From Sporichthya polymorpha DSM 43042 (GTDB taxonomy: Bacteria; Actinomycetota; Actinomycetes; Sporichthyales; Sporichthyaceae), in assembly GCF_000384115.1 (NCBI RefSeq), contig NZ_KB913029.1:4749057-4813056 (forward strand): a stretch of 64,000 nucleotides of DNA. Reading direction: 5' to 3'. A program made the position numbers and the translations under genes. This document shows, one piece after another, positions 25,295-34,152 of this stretch. How positions within the stretch are numbered: the first letter of the stretch is position 1; each line of letters starts with the position of its first letter. Under the pieces are notes generated by a model. It worked only from the letters and a program-made list of their open reading frames with translations, did no database searches and was not told where the DNA came from.

Positions 25295-26433
25295 GCACCT
25301 CGGGCGATCCGGCCGAACGTCGGGCGGCGTTGATCTCCGCTGCCCACTCGCTGCACAATCGAGCCCGCGCGCTCCTCGGCAGCAGAGCAGACCCGGCGCG
25401 CCGACCGGACGAAGCCCCGGACCTCGAGTCACTGACCGAGACGTGCCTGGCCGCGCTCGGCTCCCCCGGCGCCGACGTCGTCGGTCTCGGCAGGGTCGTC
25501 GCAGATGCGCAACGAATAGCTCTGCTGCTCCGTGAGCACGACCTGGTCAGCGGAGTCTCCCGGCTGGCCAGGGCGGAGCAAGGCCTCGCCCGACTCCGCG
25601 CTTGCCCGTCCACCGCCACGCTCCTCGCCGAGGTGTGCCCCGAGGTGACCCGGAGCTGCGGATTCGCGCGCGTGCTGCTGTCCCGGGTGGAGGACGGCCG
25701 ATGGCTCCCCTGGCAGGTCAACGATGCTGTCGCCGGTGAACCCTGGGTCGCTGCCTGGAGCATGAACTCCATCCCGCTGGACGAATCGATCCGCGAGACA
25801 CAGCTCCTGCGTGAGCACAGAGCGGCGCTCGTGAACGATGTGACCGCACCCGACATCCACCCGATCATCCGCGAAGGGCGGTCCCACTCCTACGTCGTCG
25901 CCCCGATCGTGCCCGCCGGGCGGGTGCTCGGCTTTCTGCACGCCGACCACGAGGCGGAGAGCCGCGCCTGCGACGAGACGGATCGCGACATCCTCGGTCG
26001 CTTCGCGGAAGGGTTCGGCCATCTCTACGAGCGCACGGCCCTGCTCGAACAGATGCGCGCGCGGCGAGGACGCGTGCGCGAACTGCTCGCGTCCGTCGAC
26101 CGGGCGCTGTTGGACCTGACCGAGGCCGAGCTCGAACTGGGGACGCCGACGTCAGCGACCGCGACGCCGGTTCGCGCACTTCGGGAGCCGCCGCCGGAAC
26201 TCACACCACGGGAGACCGAGGTGCTCGAGCTGATCGTGGCCGGCGCCAGCAACCGCGAGATAGCGGCGCGACTGGTGGTGGGTGAGGGAACGGTCAAGAC
26301 CCATGTGAAGCGCATCTTCGCCAAGCTCGGCAATCTGAACCGGGCTCAGGTGATTGCGCGTTACGCGGCAGCGGAGCCCCCGCGCGTAAACGCATCTGGC
26401 CGCCGACCCCGAGGGGTCGGCGGCCAGAGATGA
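25291..26433 (+). CDS. GAF-LuxR transcriptional regulator, second of tandem pair A
   Basis: A 380-residue regulator with GTG start inside the stop of the preceding paralog. The GAF domain spans about 100-260 with [27 protein letters not shown] and [17 protein letters not shown]. The C-terminal LuxR helix-turn-helix is [20 protein letters not shown] through [14 protein letters not shown]. It is a different subtype from its partner and matches the second gene of pair B (57225) and the partial gene at 1-1010. The two may work as a heterodimer; that is inference. The final codons form the hairpin 26395-26428. Confidence 0.9.
   Translation: MSTSGDPAERRAALISAAHSLHNRARALLGSRADPARRPDEAPDLESLTETCLAALGSPGADVVGLGRVVADAQRIALLLREHDLVSGVSRLARAEQGLARLRACPSTATLLAEVCPEVTRSCGFARVLLSRVEDGRWLPWQVNDAVAGEPWVAAWSMNSIPLDESIRETQLLREHRAALVNDVTAPDIHPIIREGRSHSYVVAPIVPAGRVLGFLHADHEAESRACDETDRDILGRFAEGFGHLYERTALLEQMRARRGRVRELLASVDRALLDLTEAELELGTPTSATATPVRALREPPPELTPRETEVLELIVAGASNREIAARLVVGEGTVKTHVKRIFAKLGNLNRAQVIARYAAAEPPRVNASGRRPRGVGGQR
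26395..26428. terminator. 16-bp hairpin inside the end of the GAF-LuxR gene
   Basis: TCTGGCCGCCGACCCC pairs perfectly with GGGGTCGGCGGCCAGA, with a two-base GA centre. It ends two bases before the TGA at 26431, so it is made from the last 11 codons. It separates two convergent genes; no U tract. Confidence 0.75.
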
Positions 26434-26442
26434 CCGTTCGGC

Positions 26443-27825
26443 TCAGGCGTTACGGGCCGCAGCGAGGCGGGTGAACATGAAGTGCCCGCCGAGAACCGTG
26501 ATTCCCGCGAGAACGAGCATGGCGTAGAGCCACTCGCTACCGTCGCCGGTCTGACCCGGCTTCACCGAGAACCCGAGGCTGCGGACGACGTCACCCGAGA
26601 CCGGAGCGGCACCCGGCAAGGTCTGAACACCGGTGTCGGTGACCAGCGCGAGCGTGGACGGGACCTCAGCCGCCTGCGCGGCCAGGTCGTCGGGCAGGCC
26701 GGCGACAGCCGGCAGAGCCGTGTCCACGGCTGCCGCGTCGGTGGTGCTGTTGGTCCCGCTGCCGGAGGCCGATCCGGCGCTGCTGTCGGAGGTGCCGGCC
26801 GAGGTGGTCCCGGCACTGGCGGCGTAACCGAGCTTGGCGAACGAGGCGCCAACCTTGGCGCGGCCCAGGATGTAGGTGATCTCGAAGTTGCCGGCACCGG
26901 TGGGGCTGGCCTGGGTGGTGGTGACCATCAGGCCGCCGATGGTGTACGTCGTCTTCCCGGTCTCGTCCTTGTCGGTGAGAACCGGGGCCAGCTCGAGCTT
27001 GATGCCGGCGTTCTTGAGGACGTCGTTGGCCTGGGCGATGGCCTGCTTGCTGTCCTGGCCCTGGCCGAGGTAGCGGAAGCCGTTCTGGTCGAAGCCGAAG
27101 TCCTGGCCGTTGACCGAGAACCGCCCGAAGGTCTTGGCCTCGATCTTCGGAGCGCCACTGACCGCCTGGGTGATGGACGCCAGCGCCGTGGAGTTGCCGA
27201 CCTCGAGCGGACCGGAGACGAACCCGGCCGAGCTGCCGGAGGCAACGGCGGTGACGCTGTTGCCCTTGGCCTCCGTACTGGCGTTCGCGCTCTGCTGCTG
27301 GTTGGGTGCGGGGACGTTCGGCGGTGCGCCGTAGGCCGCCGAGGCGGAGGAAGCCGTGTCGGTGCTCGTGGACTTGATACGCCCGTAGCCGAAGTCTTCC
27401 GAGGCCTCCTGGGTGGCGTTGGAGGCGGTCTGGACGTAGCCGGGCAGGACGGCGAAGGGGATCTGGACCTGACCGGCGCCGAACTGGTTCGGGATGCCGT
27501 TGGCCGTGCCCGGCAGGGTCTGCACGGTGTTGCCCCAGTAGGGCATGCCCGCGAAGCCCTGGCTGCCGCCGGAGTTGGTGGTCTGCGCCGAGGCGGTGAG
27601 CGAGCCGGCGTCGTTCTTCGGGGACGCCGGGATCTCGTCGCCGTTGACCTCGAAGTAGAACGCGTCACCGCGGGCTTCGAGGTTGTAGCGGGTGTCCTCC
27701 GCCGAGGCGGATCCGGGCAGGGCGATCACTGCGGCGGACGCGCCGACGGCGCCCAGGGTGCCGAGCGCGGTCAGGGCCAGGGCCCAGCGGGGGGCGCGGT
27801 TCCGGGTGCTCATGCGGGCGGTCAT
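26443..27825 (-). CDS. Secreted, C-terminally anchored protein of the ABC transporter operon
   Basis: A 460-residue protein of no known family. A signal peptide is seen at about 1-42 (basic start, then LALTALGTLGAVGASAAVIAL and a SASA cleavage region). The exported body is rich in Ser, Thr, Ala, Gly and Gln and looks beta-rich and repetitive. A Ser/Thr/Gly linker (about 345-375) precedes a C-terminal hydrophobic helix WLYAMLVLAGITVLGGHFMF ending in RLAAARNA, like a membrane or wall anchor without an LPxTG motif. It overlaps the LivF-like stop as ATGA, so it is coupled to the transporter. It may act at the surface in substrate handling; that is unproven. Confidence 0.75.
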   Translation of the reverse strand: MTARMSTRNRAPRWALALTALGTLGAVGASAAVIALPGSASAEDTRYNLEARGDAFYFEVNGDEIPASPKNDAGSLTASAQTTNSGGSQGFAGMPYWGNTVQTLPGTANGIPNQFGAGQVQIPFAVLPGYVQTASNATQEASEDFGYGRIKSTSTDTASSASAAYGAPPNVPAPNQQQSANASTEAKGNSVTAVASGSSAGFVSGPLEVGNSTALASITQAVSGAPKIEAKTFGRFSVNGQDFGFDQNGFRYLGQGQDSKQAIAQANDVLKNAGIKLELAPVLTDKDETGKTTYTIGGLMVTTTQASPTGAGNFEITYILGRAKVGASFAKLGYAASAGTTSAGTSDSSAGSASGSGTNSTTDAAAVDTALPAVAGLPDDLAAQAAEVPSTLALVTDTGVQTLPGAAPVSGDVVRSLGFSVKPGQTGDGSEWLYAMLVLAGITVLGGHFMFTRLAAARNA

Positions 27826-28520
27826 GAGGCCAACGACCCGAGGTAGCTGTTCATGATTTTCTCCTCACTGATCTCTCCGGGCTCGCCGGCAAAACTGATG
27901 CGTCCTCGGTCGAGGATGTAGACGTAATCGGCCATCTTCAGTGCCTGTCCGACGTACTGCTCGACCAACAGCTGTGCGACGCCCTGGCGTCCGAGGTCGG
28001 TCAGGTACTCGAAGATCTCCTCGACGATCTTCGGCGCCAGTCCCATCGATACCTCGTCGAGCAGGACCACGTTGGGGTTGGCGACGTAGGCGTGGGACAG
28101 CGCGAGCATCTGCTGCTCGCCACCACTCATCGTCCCGGCGATCTGCCGCGCCCGCTCCCCCAACCGGGGGAACGTCGCCGTCGCGGTCTTGTAGGACTTG
28201 CGGTAGTCCCCCGCCGGCGACTGCAGCAGGATGTTGTCCGCCACCGTCAACGACGGGAAGATTCCCCGGCCCTCGGGAACGTGGATGATCCCCTTGCGCG
28301 AGAGCTTGTACGGTGCCTGCCCGGTCACGTCCTGACCGTCGATCAGAATCTGGCCCGAGTAGGGCTTGAGCAGTCCCGAGGCGACCCGCAGCAGCGTGGT
28401 CTTGCCGGCGCCGTTCGGCCCCAGCAGTGCCACGACCGCGTTGTCGGGGACCACGATCGAGACGTCGCGCAGGACGGTGCCGGTGTCGTAGCCGGCGGTG
28501 ATGTTGCGCAGCTCAAGCAA
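27822..28520 (-). CDS. Branched-chain-type ABC transporter ATPase, LivF-like
   Basis: A 232-residue ABC ATPase. Walker A is GPNGAGKTT, the signature is MSGGEQQMLALSHA, and Walker B is VVLLDEVSMGLAP, which is typical of LivF proteins. The start is TTG with GGGGAGG six bases upstream, overlapping the end of the LivG-like gene. It should power uptake through the fused permease at 29289. LivF/LivG systems carry branched-chain amino acids, amides, urea or aromatic and steroid-derived acids; the substrate is not known here. Confidence 0.95.
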   Translation of the reverse strand: MLELRNITAGYDTGTVLRDVSIVVPDNAVVALLGPNGAGKTTLLRVASGLLKPYSGQILIDGQDVTGQAPYKLSRKGIIHVPEGRGIFPSLTVADNILLQSPAGDYRKSYKTATATFPRLGERARQIAGTMSGGEQQMLALSHAYVANPNVVLLDEVSMGLAPKIVEEIFEYLTDLGRQGVAQLLVEQYVGQALKMADYVYILDRGRISFAGEPGEISEEKIMNSYLGSLAS

Positions 28521-29292
28521 CAGAGACCTCCCCGAGGTAGGCAGCGCGCACGATGTCGCTGCGCAGGGCTTCCTGGGTCGGGCCGGAGTAGATGATCTTC
28601 CCGAAGTCCAGGACGTAGATGAACTCGCAGATCTCGGCCACCAGGGCCATGTCGTGCTCGACGATCAGGATCCCGTTGCCGGTCTCGGCGACCCAGTCGG
28701 TCAGAACCTTGCCGAACGCGTGCGTCTCGGACACGTCCAGACCCGAGGACGGTTCGTCCAGAAGCAGGAACTTGAACGGCGTGGCGATAGCCCGCGCCAA
28801 CTCCACCAGCCGCCGCTGGCCCGTGGACAGGTCACCGACGACCTTGTTCGACAAGTGCTCGATGCCGCAGTGCGCCATCGCCTCAGCGGCGCGAGCGTTG
28901 ATCTCCTTGGTCTCCTTGCGCGTGGAGTACATCAACCCCAGGGGGCGGAAGCTGGAGAAGTAGGCGGCCGGACCGGTCCGCACGTTCTCCACCACGGTCA
29001 GCGACTCGAACAGTTCCATCCGCTGGAACGTGCGGCCCAGCCCACGGTGGGCTCGGTGCGAGGAGCGGTGACCGTGCAGGTCCTTGCCCCCCAGTCGCAC
29101 CGTGCCCGACTGCGGATGGTTACGACCGGTGCACGCGTTGAAGAACGTGGTCTTCCCCGCGCCGTTCGGGCCGATCAGACCGGTGATCTGCCCGCCCTTC
29201 GCGTACAGGGTCGCGTCGTTCACCGCCACGATGCCGCCGAAACGGACCGTCACGTTCTGGACGTCGAGGTCGACAGTCATTCCGCCAGTCAT
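28513..29292 (-). CDS. Branched-chain-type ABC transporter ATPase, LivG-like
   Basis: A 259-residue ABC ATPase. Walker A is GPNGAGKTT, the signature motif reads LSTGQRRLVELARA (Thr where Gly is usual), and Walker B is FLLLDEPSSGLD. The C-terminal VEHDMALVAEICEFIYVLDFG matches LivG. ATG 29292 overlaps the permease stop as ATGA, so this start is preferred over an upstream in-frame one; an ATG 12 bases later is also possible. It pairs with the LivF-like ATPase downstream. Confidence 0.94.
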   Translation of the reverse strand: MTGGMTVDLDVQNVTVRFGGIVAVNDATLYAKGGQITGLIGPNGAGKTTFFNACTGRNHPQSGTVRLGGKDLHGHRSSHRAHRGLGRTFQRMELFESLTVVENVRTGPAAYFSSFRPLGLMYSTRKETKEINARAAEAMAHCGIEHLSNKVVGDLSTGQRRLVELARAIATPFKFLLLDEPSSGLDVSETHAFGKVLTDWVAETGNGILIVEHDMALVAEICEFIYVLDFGKIIYSGPTQEALRSDIVRAAYLGEVSVA

Positions 29293-31388
29293 GACGAGCG
29301 CTCCTTCCCACCGACGAGGGCGAGGTCGGCGTCGGTGCGGACCGTGATCGGTTGGCCGGGGGTGATGTCGATCCGCTCGCGCCACTGCGTGCTACCGGTT
29401 CCGCTGTCCTCGCCGTCGCGTTCCTTGCCCCGCGGCCCGAGGAACCGGCCGAGGTTGAGGGCGGGTGCGATCGCCACGAAGATGGCCAGGGCGCCAAAGA
29501 TGACGCCGCGGTAGTCGATCATCGTGGGGCTGTCGAACGGCGGGTAGATCTTGACCACGGCGAAGGCGAAGGCAGCCAGCAGCGGGGACACGATCGGCCG
29601 GCGGCCGCAGAAGCCGAGGATGGCGACGAACACCAGCGAGGTCGTGTAGTCGAACACGCCGCCGGGCGAGCCACTGGCGGACTGGGTGACGCCGGCGAGT
29701 ACGCCTCCACCGACGCCGGCCATGAACGCCGACAGGCAGAACACCGCCACGCGCATCACGTTCGTGTTCGCCCCGTGCGCTTCGAGAGCGACCCCGGAGT
29801 CCGACATCGCCCGCAGCAGCGCCCCGAGGCGGCTACGGCGGATGATGAGCACGATCGCGGCCATCAGGAAGAACACCGTCAGCGCGAGGTAGTAGTAGTT
29901 CTTCTCGTTGTTGAAGTCGATCCCGAACAGGCCCGCGGTCGTGCCCTCGACCGGCTCGAACCGCTTCGAGGTTCCCGGAACGCTGAACTCCGTGCCCGGC
30001 CGGGGGTGCTGCACCAACGCACCGTTGTCGAACATGACGGGAGCGAGGTAGAAGGCCTGCTGCAGCAGGATCCCGAAGCCGAAGGTCGCCACCGCGACGT
30101 AGATGCCGGCCAGACGGATCGCCGGGATCGCGACGATCGCGCCGAACGGCACGGCCACCAGACCGCCGATCAGGATCGCGACCGGCCACGACACCGTCTT
30201 GTCCCCGATCAGCGGCAGCCAGCCGAAGAACCCGAGGGTCATCAACTTGCCGGAGGTCGTCGCGCCCAGGGCTGCGAAACCCAGGTGGCACAGCGAGATC
30301 ATCCCGGACATGTAGAGCAACATGCCGAGGGAGAGGAAGATGATCGCGTAGGCCAAAAAGCCCGAGTACACGGTGACGTCGGTGTCGGTGACGACGTGCG
30401 GAACCGCGATCAGCAGCAGCGCCAGCGCCGCCATTCCGCCGCGGGTCACCGGCGGGGAGAACTGCCGCGGCGGCTTGAACCGCCGCGCATTGCGGACGCC
30501 GCGCTCGGTGAGCTTACGCGCCGGCACGAACAGGAACACCAGCAGCAGCACCAGGAACGGAATGTTGCGCGGCAGGCTCTGCAGGAACAGTGAGTCGGTC
30601 TTCTGCGCCTGCGAGGGGAAGTAGTTGACCAGGATGCCGATCACGAACGCACCGCCGACCGTCAACGGCAGGTTCTGGAACAGACCCACCGCCGCCGCGC
30701 CGTAGGCCGCGATGACGATCAGCACCAGGACGTTGACCGAGACACCGAGCTTCGGGGCGAGCAGCATCCCTGAGGTCGAGGCGAAGCAGGCACCGAGCAC
30801 CCAGGACAGCCGGCGAACGACCGAAGGGTTCCCCTTCTGCAGCGAGAGCAGGTTGGGGTCGTCCACGACCGCGGTCATGGCCTTGCCCATGCGGGTGCGG
30901 TCGAAGAACACGAACAACCCAGCAGCGGCGGCCAGGCAGAAACCGGTGACCATCATGTCGCCGTAGGAGATCCTCACATCGCCCACGGTTGGACCGCCGG
31001 TGGGGAGGAAGTCACCACTCTTCTTGTCCGCCGCCCCGTAGATCGCCGTCATCAGCGACTGGAGGAGAACGAGCAGACCCACGGTCGCGACGACGGTGGT
31101 CACGGTCGGCGCCGAGGACAACAGGGACGCCATGCGTTCGAGCAGAAGGCCGCCGATGACGCCGACGAGCAACAGGCTGAGCAGGAACGCGACCGGCCAC
31201 GGCCAATCCTGCTCGACGTAGCCCTCGTAGAACACGTACGCCGCGGTCGCGGCCAACGCGCCGTGGGCGAAGTTGAACACGCCCGAGGTCTTGTAGGTCA
31301 GCACCAGGCCGAGCGCGGCCAGGGCGTAGACCGACCCGTCCGCGATGCCGGGGACCAGGTAATTGAGGAACTGGTTCATGGCTTGCAC
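29289..31388 (-). CDS. Fused LivH-LivM-type ABC permease
   Basis: A 699-residue integral membrane protein in which both permease halves are one chain. Residues about 1-300 match LivH (GIADGSVYALAALGLVLTYK at the start, then the EAA-like region). Residues about 325-640 match LivM (LAYAIIFLSLGMLLYMSGMI, then GIYVAVATFGFGILL). In the classic system these are two proteins. The tail of about 55 residues is hydrophilic and cytoplasmic. The gene is coupled to the LivG-like ATPase downstream and preceded by a small membrane protein. No binding protein is in this operon; one is encoded at 43811-45421. Confidence 0.94.
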   Translation of the reverse strand: MQAMNQFLNYLVPGIADGSVYALAALGLVLTYKTSGVFNFAHGALAATAAYVFYEGYVEQDWPWPVAFLLSLLLVGVIGGLLLERMASLLSSAPTVTTVVATVGLLVLLQSLMTAIYGAADKKSGDFLPTGGPTVGDVRISYGDMMVTGFCLAAAAGLFVFFDRTRMGKAMTAVVDDPNLLSLQKGNPSVVRRLSWVLGACFASTSGMLLAPKLGVSVNVLVLIVIAAYGAAAVGLFQNLPLTVGGAFVIGILVNYFPSQAQKTDSLFLQSLPRNIPFLVLLLVFLFVPARKLTERGVRNARRFKPPRQFSPPVTRGGMAALALLLIAVPHVVTDTDVTVYSGFLAYAIIFLSLGMLLYMSGMISLCHLGFAALGATTSGKLMTLGFFGWLPLIGDKTVSWPVAILIGGLVAVPFGAIVAIPAIRLAGIYVAVATFGFGILLQQAFYLAPVMFDNGALVQHPRPGTEFSVPGTSKRFEPVEGTTAGLFGIDFNNEKNYYYLALTVFFLMAAIVLIIRRSRLGALLRAMSDSGVALEAHGANTNVMRVAVFCLSAFMAGVGGGVLAGVTQSASGSPGGVFDYTTSLVFVAILGFCGRRPIVSPLLAAFAFAVVKIYPPFDSPTMIDYRGVIFGALAIFVAIAPALNLGRFLGPRGKERDGEDSGTGSTQWRERIDITPGQPITVRTDADLALVGGKERSS

Positions 31389-31891
31389 ACTCCGCAGGCG
31401 ATCCGGCCGGCACCCTCGTGCACGGAACGGTCAACGGCCGGCCAGTCACGACCGGAGGCCATCACGCAGTCAGCCCGGTGGAAATGGACCAGACCCTCGC
31501 CCGCGATCAACGAGCCCGACGCGGCCGGCACGACCGTCACGACCTCGACCTCCTCGACGACCTTGGGCACCGCGCCGAGGACCCGGACACGACGGGCGAG
31601 CACTGCGCGGCGCCCGGCCAGCAGCAGCAGCGCCCCCGCTGCGTTCGCCAGGACCACGCCGACGATGGCGAGGTTGATCCCGGGAACCTGGTCGTCGTAG
31701 AGAGTCTCGGAACTGACCAGGCTCGTCCCGACGACGAACAGCACGGCGCCGAGACCGGCGATCCCGGCGTACACGGCATACATCTGAGTCGTCCACGGGG
31801 ACGGGGCGACACCCACCCCGACCGGCGAAGCGGCCCGGGCGAAACCGGTCTGGCCCGCGGCGCGACTCTGCCTCCGGCTATGCGTGGTCAC
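31376..31891 (-). CDS. Two-TM protein with Ada-like zinc-binding tail
   Basis: A 171-residue protein with two hydrophobic helices (about 38-60, MYAVYAGIAGLGAVLFVVG, and 70-95, NLAIVGVVLANAAGALLLLAG). The hydrophilic tail has FHRADCVMASGRDW and then GRIACGVCKP. The His, three Cys and closing CKP resemble the metal-binding segment of Ada and related small zinc domains. GTG 31891 overlaps the upstream gene by 14 bases. The last 13 bases overlap the permease start at 31388, so it is coupled to the transporter. A zinc-dependent assembly or sensing role is a guess. Confidence 0.65.
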   Translation of the reverse strand: MTTHSRRQSRAAGQTGFARAASPVGVGVAPSPWTTQMYAVYAGIAGLGAVLFVVGTSLVSSETLYDDQVPGINLAIVGVVLANAAGALLLLAGRRAVLARRVRVLGAVPKVVEEVEVVTVVPAASGSLIAGEGLVHFHRADCVMASGRDWPAVDRSVHEGAGRIACGVCKP

Positions 31892-32279
31892 GGGAAGCAG
31901 CCGCGTGCGCCAGCCCGGACCGGGCGGAAGCACCATTGGTGTTGGTGACCGGGATCTCCGTCGCGGTACGTGAATTCGCGTCCGCCACGTCCCGAACGAC
32001 GTCGGTGTCCCACCGCAGCACACCCTCGCCGAGCGCACGCTCGATCCGGTCGAGCTTGCGCCACTCGTCACGCAGGTCGGCCGAGATCCAGAGGGTCGCG
32101 CCGAGGCCCAGCAGGAAGATCCCGCCGATGCCACCCGAGACGATGTAGCGGGTCTGCTCGGCGAGGTAGGCCGAGTCGGCCACGCCGGCGTATCCCAACA
32201 GGAAGCAGACCGCTCCCGCGATCGTCAGCGCGATGGCGGCGGTGCGGTCCCACTGGCTCTTGAGGACCTTCAAGTCCAT
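31878..32279 (-). CDS. Small two-TM protein heading the ABC transporter operon
   Basis: A 133-residue protein with two membrane helices (IALTIAGAVCFLLGYAGVA near residue 13 and YIVSGGIGGIFLLGLGATLWI near 40) and a charged cytoplasmic tail (DEWRKLDRIERALGEG). ATG 32279 has GGAG six bases upstream; a longer open frame upstream is rich in Arg/Ser and lies across the promoter at 32410-32438, so it is not used. It is the first gene of the operon that runs to 26443. No family is recognised. Confidence 0.75.
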   Translation of the reverse strand: MDLKVLKSQWDRTAAIALTIAGAVCFLLGYAGVADSAYLAEQTRYIVSGGIGGIFLLGLGATLWISADLRDEWRKLDRIERALGEGVLRWDTDVVRDVADANSRTATEIPVTNTNGASARSGLAHAAASRDHA

Positions 32280-32663
32280 GACAACTCCGGGGCTAGCTGG
32301 ATGACGAGGGTCCGCGCACCCAGGGCTGGCGCGGCCGACTCTTTTCGAATTTCGGATGTGGGCCACCCGTGCGGTCTGGTGACGTACGACCGCGAGGCGA
32401 GACGCTGTGACGCTAGTAACGGATAACTTCGCTGTCAAGACATAACGGACTTTGCCGACCTGGGATCGCGCTTACCACCCTTCTCGCTGCTGTCGTTAAC
32501 GCAGGTCAGAGAGGTGTCGGCCGCTGTGTTCAGGAATCTATAAATGTTAGAGACGCAGGGCGGCCATCGGCTGCTAGGCTGTTAGTGACCAGTTACGCAA
32601 GGCAGCTCTGGTGCTTCTGGCGGGTTCGCCGGGTACTTTTGCGCCTGCCGGAAGGAGTTCGCC
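32280..32663. other. 384-base intergenic region with divergent promoters
   Basis: No gene. It holds a near-consensus promoter for the ABC operon on the minus strand (32410-32438) and, on the plus strand, TACTTT at 32634-32639 plus AAGGAG at 32652-32657 before the TetR GTG. The middle part is unusually AT-rich with several TAAC/GTTA words. Confidence 0.6.
32410..32438 (-). promoter_or_regulatory. Promoter of the ABC transporter operon
   Basis: On the minus strand TTGACA (32438-32433), a 17-base spacer and TAGCGT (32415-32410) form a near-ideal housekeeping promoter. The spacer contains GTTATCCGTTAC, a possible operator. The predicted transcript has a leader of about 125 bases. Confidence 0.7.
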
Positions 32664-33383
32664 GTGTCCGCAGCGACCGAGGAAATCCGCACGCCGCGTC
32701 AACGCGAGCTGATCGCGGTCGCGGCGCGCCTGTTCGCGAAGCACGGCTACCACGCGGTCGGGATCAACGACATCAGCGGCGAACTCGGTCTCACGGGCCC
32801 CGCGTTCTACCGGCACTACCCGAGCAAGGAAGCGCTGCTCATCGCGTGCCTGGACGACGCGATCACCTCCCACCTCGAAGCGGTGGTCGAGGTCGTCCGC
32901 GCGGTCTCGGACCCACTGGACGCGCTTGAGGCCGTGATCGAGAACCACGTCGACTTCGTCTTCGACCAGACCGAGAACATCCAGGTCTGGCGGACCGAGT
33001 TCCGTAGCCTCCCGGAGGCGGACCGGCACCGTCTGCGCTATCTGCAGCGCCTGTACACCGAGGAATGGGTGCGGATCGTCCGCGAACTGCGCACCGACCT
33101 CGACGTCGAGCAGGTGCGCACCATGTGCCAGGGCGCGATCTCGCTCATCCAGTCCGCGACCGAGTTCCACAACCGGCTCCCGCGTGAGGTCGTCGGTCCC
33201 ACGCTGGGCCGGATGGCGCTGCACGCTCTCATCGGGACCCCGGCGGCCGCCCTCCCGAAGATGCCGGCCGAGGGCGTCGTGAAGACGTCCTCCAACGGCA
33301 AGGCCGGATCGACTCGGAGCGCTCGGGCGGCCGCCAACCACGAGGGCAAGGCGCCGGTCGAATCTACCGCGGCCGCCGGCTGA
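32664..33383 (+). CDS. TetR-family regulator
   Basis: A 239-residue repressor-type protein. The helix-turn-helix is IAVAARLFAKHGYHAVGIND through LGLTGPAFYRHYPSKEALL. The C-terminal domain contains IQVWRTEFRSLPEADRHRLR, a feature of regulators of lipid catabolism such as the FadR/KstR-type group in actinobacteria (from memory). GTG start with AAGGAG six bases upstream. It converges on the other TetR gene with only four bases between stops. It is divergent from the ABC transporter operon and is the natural candidate for its control. Confidence 0.9.
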   Translation: MSAATEEIRTPRQRELIAVAARLFAKHGYHAVGINDISGELGLTGPAFYRHYPSKEALLIACLDDAITSHLEAVVEVVRAVSDPLDALEAVIENHVDFVFDQTENIQVWRTEFRSLPEADRHRLRYLQRLYTEEWVRIVRELRTDLDVEQVRTMCQGAISLIQSATEFHNRLPREVVGPTLGRMALHALIGTPAAALPKMPAEGVVKTSSNGKAGSTRSARAAANHEGKAPVESTAAAG

Positions 33384-33387
33384 TCGG

Positions 33388-34041
33388 TCAGGAGCCGGAC
33401 AGGCTCCGGATCCAGATCGAAGCGAGGACTCGGGCGAGCTGTTCGTCGGAGGTCCCGAACGGGCTGTTCGGGACACTGACCGCGAGGTACACGCATCGCT
33501 CGAACACGGAGATCATCGCCGGGACCGTCATCGCGTCGTCCGGCTGCAGCGGGCGGAATCGCTCCACCCGCGCCGTCACCGCGACGCGGAAGCGCTCAAG
33601 AACTGCGCTCCAAGCGTCGTGGATCTCCTGGTCGCTGTGCCAGCCTTCGATGGTCGCGGCGAACAAGGCGCCCCGCTCGCGCCACCGACTCAGCGTCGCC
33701 ATGGCGACGTTGAAGAGCTCTTCCTCGGTGAAAGGGCCGTCCGCCTCCAGCACCGGCCGCCAGTCACGGTAGACCGCCGCCCCCATCTCCTCGACGAGCG
33801 CGGCCACGACCGAGTACTTGGTCTCGAAGTGGGAGTAGAACGTCGGGCGCGAAATCTCTGCGCGTTCGACGATCTCATTGACCGTCAGTTCGTCAAGGCG
33901 ACGTTCGGAGAGCAACTCCTTGACTGCCTCACAGATCGCGGCGCGCGACTGGAGGCTCCGGCGACGCTGGCTGCGGTATCGAGGCGGAATTGCGGGCGGG
34001 ACGACGGCATCGGCCGCCTGGGTCCCCAGCGGAGTGGTCAC
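33388..34041 (-). CDS. TetR-family regulator, EthR-like
   Basis: A 217-residue repressor-type protein. The helix-turn-helix has LTVNEIVERAEISRPTFYSHFETKYSV. SRPTFYSHF and the C-terminal WSAVLERF through VLASIWIRSL resemble EthR, the mycobacterial repressor of the Baeyer-Villiger monooxygenase gene ethA. A Baeyer-Villiger monooxygenase is indeed encoded in the divergent operon (36109). A TTGACATCTGTAAA palindrome lies 36-49 bases before its start and recurs before the operon, so it probably represses both its own gene and the operon. Ligand unknown. Confidence 0.88.
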   Translation of the reverse strand: MTTPLGTQAADAVVPPAIPPRYRSQRRRSLQSRAAICEAVKELLSERRLDELTVNEIVERAEISRPTFYSHFETKYSVVAALVEEMGAAVYRDWRPVLEADGPFTEEELFNVAMATLSRWRERGALFAATIEGWHSDQEIHDAWSAVLERFRVAVTARVERFRPLQPDDAMTVPAMISVFERCVYLAVSVPNSPFGTSDEQLARVLASIWIRSLSGS

Positions 34042-34076
34042 GGGAAAAGTCTAACCGGAAATCCCTGACGCCTCTA

Positions 34077-34090
34077 TTGACATCTGTAAA
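34077..34090. promoter_or_regulatory. TTnACAtcTGTnAA operator, copy 1
   Basis: TTGACATCTGTAAA is a 14-bp imperfect palindrome (TTnACA-TC-TGTnAA) between the EthR-like gene and the small gene at 34153. Its reverse-complement form recurs at 34475-34488 with two differences. TTGACA may also be a -35 box. Confidence 0.65.
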
Positions 34091-34152
34091 GGCACGCGAG
34101 AAGTATGTGCTCCGGACCACAGAAGAGCTGGACCCGGCCCACGGAGACGCCC

